NCBI GenBank assembly: GCA_027452045.1 | Contig: DAIDHH010000027.1 | Location: 32,317 to 96,316, forward strand | Length of the DNA stretch: 64,000 nt | Direction of reading: 5' to 3' | DNA from: Gammaproteobacteria bacterium | GTDB taxonomy: Bacteria > Pseudomonadota > Gammaproteobacteria > Steroidobacterales > Steroidobacteraceae | Shown here: positions 28,233 through 36,384 of the stretch, in pieces | Numbering within the stretch: the stretch's first letter is position 1 | How the letters are laid out: each line of letters begins with the position of its first letter | Notes under the pieces: model-generated | Database searches by the model: none | Told to the model about the DNA's origin: nothing | What the model saw: the letters and a program-made list of their open reading frames with translations, nothing else | Made by a program: the position numbers and the translations under genes

Positions 28233-30763
28233 ACCGCCGCCCTCATGCGCCGGCGCTCCGCGGGCGTCGCCGGACGGATCTGCGAGCGCTCCTTGACGAA
28301 TACCACGTTGTCATCGCCGGCGTCGCTGTTGACGAAATGCCGGAAGCGCCGCCGGACGGAGGGATCCTCCACGGCCTTCTTCCACTCGCACTCGTAAGTG
28401 TCGATGATGCGAGCCATGTCGGCTTCGAGTTCCGTGGCGATGCCGAGCGAGTCTTCGCAGACGACCTGCTTCAGATAGTCGAGCCCTCCTTCGAGACCGT
28501 CGCGCCAGGTCGAGGTGCGCTGCAGGCGGTCCGCCGTGCGGATGTAGAACATGAGGAAGCGGTCGATGTATCGCAGAAGCGTTGGCTTGTCGAGATCGGC
28601 GGCGAGCAGCTCCGCGTGCCGCGGCTTCATGCCGCCATTGCCACACACGTACAGATTCCAACCCCTCTCGGTGGCGATCACGCCCACATCCTTGCCCTGG
28701 GCCTCCGCGCACTCGCGCGCGCAGCCGGAGACGGCGAACTTGAGCTTGTGTGGTGAGCGCAACCCCTTGTAGCGGCTTTCGAGCTCGATCGCGAGGCCCA
28801 CGCTGTCCTGCACCCCATAGCGGCACCACGTGGAGCCCACACAGGACTTCACGGTTCGCACCGCCTTGCCATAGGCGTGGCCGGACTCGAAGCCGGCGGC
28901 AATCAGTTCCTCCCAGATGAGCGGCAGCTCGTGCACCTGCGCGCCGAAGAGGTCGATACGCTGGCCACCGGTGATCTTGGTGTAAAGGCCGTACCTGCGG
29001 GCCACCTCGCCGATGGCGATCAGCTTGTCCGCGGTGATCTCACCTCCCGGGATACGAGGCACCACGGAATAGGTGCCGTCCTTCTGCATGTTCGCGAGAA
29101 AGTAATCGTTGGTGTCCTGGAGCGGTGCGTGGTCGCGCTCGAGCACGAAGCCGTTCCAGCACGAGGCGAGAATCGATGCCACCGCGGGCTTGCAGATATC
29201 GCAGCCGTGTCCCTTGCCGTGTTTCGTGAGCACCGTCTCGAAGCTCTTCAACTCCCCCACGCGCACGAGGTGAAACAACTGTTGACGCGAATACGGGAAG
29301 TGCTCGCAGAGGTGATTGTCGAGCGCCATGCCGCGGCGCTTGAGCTCGGCCGCAAGGAGCTGCTTGACCAGGGGTGCGCAGCCGCCGCACGCGGCGGAGG
29401 CCTGGGTCTGAGCCTTGATCGCCGCCACCGTGGTGCAGCCGGCCTGCACCGCGGCGCAGATCACGCCCTTGGACACATTGTTGCAGGAGCAGATTTGCGC
29501 GGCATCCGGCAGGGCCGCGATCCCCGCCCCGGCGGGGCTGCCGCCGCCCTGGCGCGCCGGCAGGATCAGGTCCTCCGGATGCTCGGGCAGCGGCAAGCGG
29601 TTCAGCAGGGTCTGTAACAGGGTTCCATAGGCGTGCGCCTCGCCGACCAGCACCGCCCCGAGCAGCTGCTTGCACTCGGCGTCGACCACCAGGCGCTTGT
29701 AGACGCCGAGGCGCTCGTCCACGAAGACATAACAGCGAGCGTCCGGGGTGCTCGCGTGCGCATCGCCGATGGAGGCCACATCGACGCCCAGGAGCTTCAG
29801 CTTGGTGCTCGTGTCGGCGCCGGTGAAGGCGGCTTCGCCATATCCGCCGATGTGCTGCGCCGCCACCTCGGCCATCTGGTACCCCGGGGCGAGGAGACCG
29901 AAGATCCGGCCCTGCCACAGGGCACATTCGCCGATGGCGTAGATGTCGGGATCGGAAGTACGGCAGGTGTCATCGATGACGATGCCGCCGCGCGGTCCGA
30001 GCTTGAGTCCGGCCTCGCGGGCCAGCTCGTCGCGGGGCCGGATCCCGGCGGAAAATACGATCAGGTCGGTCTCGAGCTCGTAACCATCGGCGAAGGTCAT
30101 CCGATGGCGCGCGCCCGCCCCACAGGTAATGCCCTGGGTGCTCTTGCCCGTGTGCACGTGGACGCCGAGCGCTTCGATCTTGCGGCGCAGCATGCCGCCA
30201 CCGCCCTCATCCACCTGCAGCGCCATCAGCCGCGGAGCGAGCTCCACCACGTGAGTCTCGAGGCCCAGGTCGCGCAGCGCGCGCGCCGCCTCCAGACCCA
30301 GGAGTCCTCCGCCAACCACCACGCCCACCTTTGCGTCGGCGGCGGCAGCGCGGATGGCCTCGAGATCCTCGAGGGTACGGTAAACGAAGCATCCCGGCCG
30401 GTCGCGCCCCGGGACTGGAGGAACGAAAGGCGCCGAGCCGGTGGCGAGCACCAGCTTCTCATAGGGGATGTCCTCTCCGGCGTCCGTGCGAACCGTGTGG
30501 GCGGATCGATCGATCGCGACGATCCGTTCACCGAGCCGTGCGGTGATGCCATTGGCCGCAAAGAATCTCTCCGGGACGAGATTCAGGTCCGCAGCCGTCT
30601 TGCCGCAGAACAGGGACGAGAGTTGCACCCGGTCGTACGCCGGCCTCGGCTCCTCTCCGATGACCGTCACCGCGAATTCATGCTCCGGCAACCTCTCGAG
30701 GAAGCGTTGACCCACCATGCCATTGCCAACGACGAGGACTTTCGTGCGCGCAGACCCGTTCAT
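28229..30763 (-). CDS. nirB: Assimilatory nitrite reductase large subunit NirB
   Basis: The ATG at 30763 (MNGSARTKVLVVGNGMVGQ) gives 844 residues, the usual length. The FAD/NAD half has VLVVGNGMVGQ and GVVVGGGLLGLEAARAL. Two BFD-type cysteine clusters follow (ICSCNNVSKG..ACGGCAP and HGCDICKP). The siroheme-[4Fe-4S] half has CVGSTWCRYGVQDS and AVSGCARECAEAQGKD. It reduces nitrite to ammonium with NAD(P)H. It is first in its operon, under a sigma-54 promoter and an attenuator-like leader of about 200 bases. Confidence 0.96.
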   Translation of the reverse strand: MNGSARTKVLVVGNGMVGQRFLERLPEHEFAVTVIGEEPRPAYDRVQLSSLFCGKTAADLNLVPERFFAANGITARLGERIVAIDRSAHTVRTDAGEDIPYEKLVLATGSAPFVPPVPGRDRPGCFVYRTLEDLEAIRAAAADAKVGVVVGGGLLGLEAARALRDLGLETHVVELAPRLMALQVDEGGGGMLRRKIEALGVHVHTGKSTQGITCGAGARHRMTFADGYELETDLIVFSAGIRPRDELAREAGLKLGPRGGIVIDDTCRTSDPDIYAIGECALWQGRIFGLLAPGYQMAEVAAQHIGGYGEAAFTGADTSTKLKLLGVDVASIGDAHASTPDARCYVFVDERLGVYKRLVVDAECKQLLGAVLVGEAHAYGTLLQTLLNRLPLPEHPEDLILPARQGGGSPAGAGIAALPDAAQICSCNNVSKGVICAAVQAGCTTVAAIKAQTQASAACGGCAPLVKQLLAAELKRRGMALDNHLCEHFPYSRQQLFHLVRVGELKSFETVLTKHGKGHGCDICKPAVASILASCWNGFVLERDHAPLQDTNDYFLANMQKDGTYSVVPRIPGGEITADKLIAIGEVARRYGLYTKITGGQRIDLFGAQVHELPLIWEELIAAGFESGHAYGKAVRTVKSCVGSTWCRYGVQDSVGLAIELESRYKGLRSPHKLKFAVSGCARECAEAQGKDVGVIATERGWNLYVCGNGGMKPRHAELLAADLDKPTLLRYIDRFLMFYIRTADRLQRTSTWRDGLEGGLDYLKQVVCEDSLGIATELEADMARIIDTYECEWKKAVEDPSVRRRFRHFVNSDAGDDNVVFVKERSQIRPATPAERRRMRAAV

Positions 30764-30875
30764 GCGCTGGATCCGGCGCCCGCCTGGCGCGGCGGGACTC
30801 GAATCCCATACATGGAGCGGCGCGAAGACACGCCGGTAAGAGTGGACATTCGATACCCCTCCGTGCTCCGAAATG

Positions 30876-30937
30876 AAAAACGCCGCCCGCCCCGCGAGAT
30901 ACGGAAGAATTCCGTACTGCACGGGAACGGCGGCGTT
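30876..30937 (-). terminator. Attenuator terminator in the nirB leader
   Basis: On the minus strand AACGCCGCC (30937-30929) pairs with GGCGGCGTT (30887-30879), enclosing further GC pairing and an inner TACGGAA/TTCCGTA hairpin, and ends in a run of five T. It lies about 30-90 bases after the predicted start site and well before the nirB ATG, so it would abort transcription unless overcome. NasT, encoded next door, is the expected antiterminator. Confidence 0.75.
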
Positions 30938-30968
30938 GCCAAGCAGACCATCGGGGTCTGCTTGGCAA
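30936..30968 (-). promoter_or_regulatory. Leader hairpin of nirB, candidate NasT target
   Basis: TTGCCAAGCAGACC and GGTCTGCTTGGCAA form a perfect 14-bp stem around a 5-base loop, directly ahead of the attenuator terminator and sharing two bases with it. The predicted start site lies at its 5' edge. Position and strength fit the hairpin that ANTAR proteins recognise, but the loop is not the reported hexaloop with conserved A and G, so the assignment is tentative. Confidence 0.5.
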
Positions 30969-30974
30969 GTGTCT

Positions 30975-30990
30975 AGCAACGGGCGTGCCA
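30975..30990 (-). promoter_or_regulatory. Sigma-54 promoter of nirB operon
   Basis: On the minus strand TGGCACGCCCGTTGCT fits TGGCAC-N5-TTGCW perfectly. Predicted start near 30964. The 511-base gap between nirB and nasT contains this promoter, an opposing sigma-54 promoter, an NtrC-type palindrome and the nirB leader. Confidence 0.82.
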
Positions 30991-31105
30991 CCTGCGGCGC
31001 GGAGTCATTCCGTCTTGATTTCCAGTGACTTGCCGCCTCGCAGCCTGCACGAGGAACGCTCGACGGTCAGCGCCTGCGCTCTTATGGGGCGACAGCGCGG
31101 CGCCC

Positions 31106-31121
31106 TGCACTATTGAAGTGC
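31106..31121. promoter_or_regulatory. NtrC-type site between nirB and nasT
   Basis: TGCACTATTGAAGTGC has the GCAC-N7-GTGC core of NtrC sites. It lies about 115 bases upstream of the predicted nasT start and about 150 bases upstream of the nirB start, correct enhancer distance for both. It could serve as a shared enhancer. Confidence 0.6.
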
Positions 31122-31201
31122 GGGATCGCTCCGGCGGCGCGCCGCTCCTTGAGGCCGAATTCCCCGCTACCTGCAGCCGCGCGCCGCCGCCAACGGCGCC
31201 A

Positions 31202-31217
31202 TGGCACGACCGTTGCA
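31202..31217 (+). promoter_or_regulatory. Sigma-54 promoter of nasT-nasS
   Basis: TGGCACGACCGTTGCA is a perfect TGGCAC-N5-TTGCA match, predicting a start near 31228 and a short leader of about 47 bases. No terminator hairpin lies between it and nasT, unlike the nirB and porin leaders. Confidence 0.8.
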
Positions 31218-31274
31218 CTCGCTCCGGATCATGAACGTCATCGCGCAAGATCGCGCCTTCAGCCACAGCGCCGC

Positions 31275-31862
31275 ATGAGTGAGCCGGAGCTGCGCATTGT
31301 GCTCGTGGATCAGAACGTTACGCGGGCCTCGATCCTCGAGGAAGGCCTGCGGGAGGCCGGCTGCACGGAGGTCGTGGTGGTCCGGGACATGCAGAATTTG
31401 CTGCGCCGCATCGTGGACGAGGATCCGGACGTCATATTCATCGACCTGGAAAATCCCAACCGCGACGTGCTCGAGCAGATGTTCCAGGTCTCCCGCTGTG
31501 TGCGCCGGCCGGTGGCGATGTTCGTCGATCACTCCGATACCGCCATGATCCGGGCGGCCGTCGAGGCCGGTGTCGGCGCCTATGTCGTCGATGGACTCAG
31601 GAAGGAGCGCGTCAAGGCAATCCTCGACATGGCGGTGACCCGCTTCAACGCCTTCAGCGAGCTGCGCGAGGAGCTCGACCGCGCCCGGCAGGCGCTCGAT
31701 GAGCGCAAGGTGATCGAGCGCGCCAAGGGGCTGCTCATGAAGCACAAGGGCCTCAGCGAGGAAACCGCATACGGCCTGATGCGCAAGGCGGCGATGAACG
31801 AGGGCAAGCGGATCGTGGAGGTCGCGCGCGCACTGGTGACCGCACTGGATCTTCTGACATGA
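31275..31862 (+). CDS. nasT: ANTAR-domain antiterminator NasT
   Basis: A 195-residue protein with an N-terminal receiver-like domain (RIVLVDQNVTRASILEEGL, VIFIDLENPNRD) and a C-terminal ANTAR RNA-binding domain (ERAKGLLMKHKGLSEETAYGLMRKAAM). NasT binds leader RNA and prevents termination of nitrate-assimilation operons. Without nitrate it is held by NasS, encoded by the next gene through an ATGA overlap. Its own sigma-54 promoter links its synthesis to nitrogen limitation. The expected targets are the attenuated leaders of nirB and the porin gene. Confidence 0.94.
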   Translation: MSEPELRIVLVDQNVTRASILEEGLREAGCTEVVVVRDMQNLLRRIVDEDPDVIFIDLENPNRDVLEQMFQVSRCVRRPVAMFVDHSDTAMIRAAVEAGVGAYVVDGLRKERVKAILDMAVTRFNAFSELREELDRARQALDERKVIERAKGLLMKHKGLSEETAYGLMRKAAMNEGKRIVEVARALVTALDLLT

Positions 31863-33013
31863 GCAAACTGATCATCGGCTTCATCCCGCTCACCGATTGC
31901 GCGCCGCTCGTGGTCGCCGCCGAGCAGGGATTCGCCGCCGAGCAGGGGCTCGAGCTCACCCTCGTGCGCGAGACCTCCTGGGCCAACATCCGCGACCGCA
32001 TCATCGTCGGCCATTTCGACGCGGCGCACATGCTCGGGCCCATGGTCGTGGCCTCGACCCTCGGGATCGGGCACATCAGGGCATCGCTCATCGCTCCTTG
32101 CGCCCTCGGCCTCGGCGGCAATGCGATCACCGTCTCCCTGCCGCTCTGGGAGCGGATGCGCCGCGAGGGCGCTGCGGCCGACAGCCATCCGGCGATTCAC
32201 GGCAGGGCGTTGAAAAGAGTGGTTGAAGCACGCGCGCGTGACGGACTGGCGCCGCTCACCCTGGCCATGGTGTATCCCTTCTCCTGCCACAACTACGAGC
32301 TGCGCTACTGGCTCGCCTCCGCCGCGGTGGATCCCGACCGGGACCTGCGCCTGGTGGTGATACCACCGCCCTTGCTGGTCGATGCCATGCGGACCGGCCA
32401 GATCGACGGTTTCTGCGTCGGTGAGCCGTGGAACAGCGTTGCCGTCGACTGCGGAGTCGGAGCGATCATCACCTCCACCGCGGCGATCTGGCCGCTCAGC
32501 CCGGAGAAGGTTCTCGGATGCCGCGCCCAATGGGCTGCCGACCATCCGCAGGAGCTGGCCGCTCTGATCCGCGCTCTCTACCGGGCCGCTCTGTGGTGCG
32601 AGCGTCCGGAGAATCACGCGCCGCTGGCCGCTCTGCTGGCCGACCCCTGCTATGTGGGTGTCGCGCAGGAACTCATTCTGCGCTCTCTCGACGGGCGGCT
32701 GAAGCTCAATCCCGACTCGCAGGCGGTGCATATCCCGAACTTCTACCTGCCGGCGCGCCGCTCGGCGACCTTTCCATGGGTCAGCCACGCGCAATGGTTC
32801 TACACGCAGATGCTCAGGTGGCGGCAGGTGCAACCCCGCCCGGGGCAGCTGGCCGAGGCCGGCGCCTCGTATCGACCCGACCTGTACCGGCTGGCGCTCG
32901 CGCCGTTGGGCGTCGAAGCGCCTCTGGATGACATCAGGGCCGAGAGGTTTTTCGACGACACGAAATTCGATCCGGTCGACATCGAGAGCCAACTCGGCGA
33001 GCCACGATCATGA
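31859..33013 (+). CDS. nasS: Nitrate sensor NasS (NrtA/CmpA-like, cytoplasmic)
   Basis: A 384-residue periplasmic-binding-protein fold of the NrtA/CmpA family: IIGFIPLTDCAPLVVAAEQGF at the start, GHFDAAHMLGPMVVAST, and IDGFCVGEPWNSVAV. There is no signal peptide or lipobox, which separates NasS sensors from NrtA transport proteins. NasS binds nitrate or nitrite and then releases NasT to antiterminate. The overlap with nasT supports a stoichiometric complex. No NrtB/C permease or ATPase follows, consistent with a sensor rather than a transporter component. Confidence 0.93.
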   Translation: MSKLIIGFIPLTDCAPLVVAAEQGFAAEQGLELTLVRETSWANIRDRIIVGHFDAAHMLGPMVVASTLGIGHIRASLIAPCALGLGGNAITVSLPLWERMRREGAAADSHPAIHGRALKRVVEARARDGLAPLTLAMVYPFSCHNYELRYWLASAAVDPDRDLRLVVIPPPLLVDAMRTGQIDGFCVGEPWNSVAVDCGVGAIITSTAAIWPLSPEKVLGCRAQWAADHPQELAALIRALYRAALWCERPENHAPLAALLADPCYVGVAQELILRSLDGRLKLNPDSQAVHIPNFYLPARRSATFPWVSHAQWFYTQMLRWRQVQPRPGQLAEAGASYRPDLYRLALAPLGVEAPLDDIRAERFFDDTKFDPVDIESQLGEPRS

Positions 33014-33196
33014 CTCGCCATCGTCTTCGTGTCCGCATGTCGCCCGGCGCCGATGCGGCCGGCCACGCGGTTGCACGATGTTGGAGCGCAAGCCGCTGCG
33101 CACCGCCGCGACAGATGACGCGCCACGAGGGAGCGAGGCGCCGCCACGGCCCGCGCGCACGAGCGTTTGCGCGCGGCGCTGCCGCGCCGATGGAAC

Positions 33197-33212
33197 TGGC
33201 ACAACGCTTGCA
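33197..33212 (+). promoter_or_regulatory. Sigma-54 promoter of the porin gene
   Basis: TGGCACAACGCTTGCA is a perfect consensus match with start predicted near 33223. The 364-base gap upstream of the porin contains this promoter, the leader hairpins and a terminator. A weak, half-matching NtrC-like sequence lies near 33072, too degenerate to call. Confidence 0.82.
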
Positions 33213-33227
33213 CGGAGCTCTTCCGAA

Positions 33228-33296
33228 CTGACCCAACAGAGGGTCAGGAAGCCTGCGATTCAGCTCCGCGCACGCGGAAGGTGATATCCAGGCTTC
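33228..33296 (+). promoter_or_regulatory. Leader hairpins upstream of the porin, candidate NasT target
   Basis: CTGACCC/GGGTCAG form a 7-bp stem with hexaloop AACAGA (33228-33247), starting about 5 bases after the predicted transcript start. A second element follows at once: GAAGCCTG (33248-33255) pairs with CAGGCTTC (33289-33296) and encloses a small TCCGC/GCGGA hairpin. Two tandem stem-loops before a terminator is the known architecture of ANTAR-responsive leaders. Confidence 0.6.
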
Positions 33297-33302
33297 TCAG
33301 CA

Positions 33303-33361
33303 AAGCCGCTGACCGGCGCCCGCAATCCTGCGGCGCGTGCCGGTCCGCGGCTTCTTATTTT
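33303..33361 (+). terminator. Attenuator terminator upstream of the porin
   Basis: AAGCCGC pairs with GCGGCTT, then ACCGGC with GCCGGT, then CCGC with GCGG around AATCCT, and the stem is followed by CTTATTTT. This strong intrinsic terminator ends only 16 bases before the porin start, so it must be overcome for expression. Confidence 0.8.
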
Positions 33362-33377
33362 GGGAGAACGTTCCATC

Positions 33378-34616
33378 ATGACCTGTAGAGCATCGAAGTC
33401 CGTCCGCGGCGGCGTGGCCTGCGCGATATTCGTCCTGTGTGCGCGCGGTGCGAGCGCCGATCAGGGGCTCACGCCGATCTTGAGTGCGCTCGCGAGCGCC
33501 ACTCCCCTCGTGAACCTGCGGCTGAGGTCCGAGACTGTCGGGCAGGATGGCTTCGCCCAGGACGCCCGGGCGCTCACCGTGCGCGGCAGGCTTGGCTTCA
33601 AGAGCGCAGCGGCGTGGCATACGAAACTTCTCGCCGAGGCCAATCTCAACTGGCCGCTCGATACCGGCTACAACAGCACCACCAACGGCCACACCGGCTA
33701 TCCGGTGGTCGCGGACCCCGAGGACTACGCCCTCGATCGGCTCGAGATCACCAATGACTCGCTTCCCGAAACCGTGCTCACCGTGGGCCGTCAGCGTCTC
33801 AACCTCGACGATCAGCGCTTCATCGGCTCGGTCGGCTTTCGCCAGAACGAGCAGACCTTCGATGCGGCAAGCATCGTCAACACTTCCTTCCGCGGCCTGA
33901 AGCTCGATTTCACCTATCTCGATCGGGTCAACCGAGTGTTCGGCGCCGCATCGCCCGTCGGCCACTTCACCGGATCGAGCTACCTCGCGCACGTGGCCTG
34001 CCAGACCCCCTTCGGCACGCTGATCGGCTTCGGCTATTGGCTCGCGTTCAAGCAGGATCACCCCGACTCGACGCGCACCCTGGGCGCCCGGTTCGCCGGG
34101 GCACGAAGATTCGGCGCGGTGCGGCTGCATTACAGCGCCACCTACGCGCACCAGGATCCCTACGCGGACAATGCCCTGCGCTTCAGCGACGACTATTACG
34201 CGGGCGAGCTCAACGCCACCTACGCCCACCTGAGCGCCGGCGCCGGCGTGGAAGTGATGGGGGGCGATGGGCGCAAGGGCTTTACCACTCCGCTCGCCAC
34301 GCTGCACAAGTTCGACGGCTGGGCGGATGAGTTCCTCGCCACCCCGCCGAACGGGATCGAGGACCGCTACGGGTCCCTCGGCTACGCGCTGCCCCGGGTC
34401 GCATTCCTTAAGGTGCTCGCCGCGACCGCGGTCTACCACGACTTCCGCTCCGCCAGATTGGGCATCCACTATGGCAAGGAGACCGACCTGCAGCTGCTTG
34501 GCACCTGGCACCACCTCACCGGCATCATCGCTTTCGCCGATTACGCCCGCGATCACTTCGCCGCCAATACCAAGAAGCTCTGGGTCGAGGTCGACTATGC
34601 GCTGAACGGGGGATGA
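33378..34616 (+). CDS. Outer-membrane porin, alginate-export (AlgE-like) family
   Basis: The ATG at 33378 gives 412 residues with a signal peptide ending in ARGASA. The mature protein is rich in alternating aromatic and polar beta strands (LRLRSETVGQDGFAQDARAL, LTVGRQRLNLDDQRFIGSVG, FGYWLAFKQDHPDSTRTLG), matching the alginate-export porin family. A sigma-54 promoter and attenuated leader place it under NtrC and NasT, so the likely cargo is nitrate or nitrite rather than alginate; that is inferred from regulation. A TTG six codons upstream is an alternative start. Confidence 0.82.
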   Translation: MTCRASKSVRGGVACAIFVLCARGASADQGLTPILSALASATPLVNLRLRSETVGQDGFAQDARALTVRGRLGFKSAAAWHTKLLAEANLNWPLDTGYNSTTNGHTGYPVVADPEDYALDRLEITNDSLPETVLTVGRQRLNLDDQRFIGSVGFRQNEQTFDAASIVNTSFRGLKLDFTYLDRVNRVFGAASPVGHFTGSSYLAHVACQTPFGTLIGFGYWLAFKQDHPDSTRTLGARFAGARRFGAVRLHYSATYAHQDPYADNALRFSDDYYAGELNATYAHLSAGAGVEVMGGDGRKGFTTPLATLHKFDGWADEFLATPPNGIEDRYGSLGYALPRVAFLKVLAATAVYHDFRSARLGIHYGKETDLQLLGTWHHLTGIIAFADYARDHFAANTKKLWVEVDYALNGG

Positions 34617-34682
34617 GAAATCTGCGTGGCCATTGCGCTTTGCGAACAATGCCGTCTGAGGCGGTGCTGATATCATCCACAA

Positions 34683-35294
34683 GTGGCCGCCACTTTCGAC
34701 TACATCATCGTCGGGGCCGGGTCCGCAGGCTGTGTGCTTGCCAACCGGCTGAGCGCGGATCCGGCGCTCAAGGTGCTGTTGCTCGAGGCGGGTGGTCGGG
34801 ACGATTCCTTCCTCATCGGCATGCCGGCCGGAATCGGCCGGCTGATCACCCCCGATGTCAACTGGCTGTATCAGACAGAGCCGCAGGCGCTGTTGCGGGA
34901 TCGGCGCATGTTCTGGCCGCGCGGCAAGACGCTCGGCGGATCGAGCTCCATCAACGCGATGGTCCATATCCGCGGTCAGCGGCAGGACTACGATCACTGG
35001 CGAGAGCTCGGAAATCCCGGCTGGGGATTCGAGGAGGTCCTGCCGTACTTCCGCCGCTCGGAGAACAACGAGACCATCGACGGCGAGCTTCACGGCCGGG
35101 GCGGCCCGCTCAATGTCTGCGAGCGGCGCTATACCAACCCCTTGAGCCGGGTATTCGTCGACGCCGCCGCGGCGGCCAACGCGCCGCCCATGCGAATCAA
35201 CCGGGTGGTACCGTGCGCGGGTGGCGGCAACGGGACATCGATGGCGGGCAAGCGGCTACGGCGTCTGTCCCGGACTGACACCACCGGCACATGA
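34683..35294 (+). pseudogene. Truncated GMC family oxidoreductase (N-terminal third)
   Basis: A GTG at 34683 opens a frame that clearly begins a choline-dehydrogenase-type GMC enzyme: the FAD site YIIVGAGSAGCVLANRLS, VLLLEAGG, and WPRGKTLGGSSSINAMVHIRG. Similarity holds to about residue 168 (RVFVDAAAAA) and then stops. The remaining 35 residues are unrelated, and the frame ends at 203 instead of about 540. No continuation is visible in the other frames before the next gene at 35314, so the C-terminal two thirds have been deleted. It is presumed non-functional. Confidence 0.8.
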
Positions 35295-35313
35295 GGGCAC
35301 AGGCTGATACATC

Positions 35314-36345
35314 ATGCGGTTCGACTATCTGGTGTGCATCGGGACATTCGAGCCGTTCCACAACGGCCATCAGGTGCTGATCGACCGGGCGCTCTCTATG
35401 GCCCGCAAGGTGATCGTCCTGGTGGGCTCGGCGGACACGCCGCGCACCACGCGCCATCCGTGGAGCGCCGTGGAACGGGCTGCGATGATCCATGCGGCCT
35501 TCGGACAAGCGGACTCCCGGCTTCTGATCCGGCCGCTGCGCGATTACCTTTACAACGAGGCGCGCTGGGCCGCGCACGTCCAACGCATCGTCTCAGAGAC
35601 GATCCAGTGCGATGGCGGAGGCCGGCACGTCGGGGCCATCGGCCACGCGCAGGACACCGCCAGCGGCTACCTGCGCATGTTCCCGCAGTGGGAATGCGTA
35701 CCCTCGCCGAGCGTCGAGGGGATATCCGCGGCCGATCTGCGCGAGCATCTCTTCAGCGGCGCCATGGGCGATGCGGGCAAGGACTCGCTGCTCGAGGCCG
35801 CGGTGCCGGAAGCGGTCGTGCCGTTGCTGCGCAGTTTTCGCAATGGACCGCATTTCTCCGAGCTGCTTCGGGAGTACCACTTTTTCAAGGACTACCGCGA
35901 GGCCTGGGCGCGGGCGCCGTTTCCGCCGACCTTCGTCACGGCCGATGCCGTGGTGATTCACTCCGGGCACGTGCTGCTGGTGCGCCGCAAGCATGAGCCG
36001 GGCAAGGGCCTGTGGGCCTTCCCCGGCGGATTCGTCGATGTCGCGGAAACGATCGACGAGGCGGTCATCCGGGAGCTGCGCGAAGAGACCGGAATACCCC
36101 TTCCCACCGATGCGCTTCGCCTGGCCACCCGGCACAAACAGGTCTTCGACCATCCCGAGCGATCGCTGCGCGGCCGCACCATCACGCATGCCTACCACTT
36201 CGATTTCCCACGCGGCGATCTGCCGCCGGTGAAGGGCGCCGACGATGCCGAGCAGGCTCGCTGGGTTCCCCTCGGCGAGGCACTGCAGATGCAGGCTCAG
36301 TTCTTCGACGACCACTTTCACATCCTCGAGCTGTTCGTCGGCTGA
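35314..36345 (+). CDS. nadM: Bifunctional NMN adenylyltransferase / Nudix hydrolase
   Basis: A 343-residue two-domain protein. Residues 1 to about 180 are an NMN adenylyltransferase with GTFEPFHNGHQ (nucleotide-binding HxGH type), and SVEGISAADLREHLF carries the ISxTxxR-like element. Residues about 205-343 are a Nudix hydrolase with the full box GGFVDVAETIDEAVIRELREETGI. It makes NAD from NMN and ATP, while the Nudix domain probably cleaves ADP-ribose. The same fusion is known from cyanobacteria and some proteobacteria. The HemD-like gene follows after 39 bases. Confidence 0.93.
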   Translation: MRFDYLVCIGTFEPFHNGHQVLIDRALSMARKVIVLVGSADTPRTTRHPWSAVERAAMIHAAFGQADSRLLIRPLRDYLYNEARWAAHVQRIVSETIQCDGGGRHVGAIGHAQDTASGYLRMFPQWECVPSPSVEGISAADLREHLFSGAMGDAGKDSLLEAAVPEAVVPLLRSFRNGPHFSELLREYHFFKDYREAWARAPFPPTFVTADAVVIHSGHVLLVRRKHEPGKGLWAFPGGFVDVAETIDEAVIRELREETGIPLPTDALRLATRHKQVFDHPERSLRGRTITHAYHFDFPRGDLPPVKGADDAEQARWVPLGEALQMQAQFFDDHFHILELFVG

Positions 36346-36384
36346 GGCGATGCGAATCCCTGCGCAGTGGGTAATATCTCACCC

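Noticed and set aside
30790-30810. GGGATTCGAGTCCC on the minus strand, resembling a tRNA T-arm
   Set aside because: The loop is six bases and no acceptor, D or anticodon arm can be drawn around it; it lies in the nirB leader.
33072-33090. TGCACGATGTTGGAGCGCA upstream of the porin as an NtrC site
   Set aside because: The left half fits but the right half (GAGC for GTGC) does not; too weak to call as a feature.
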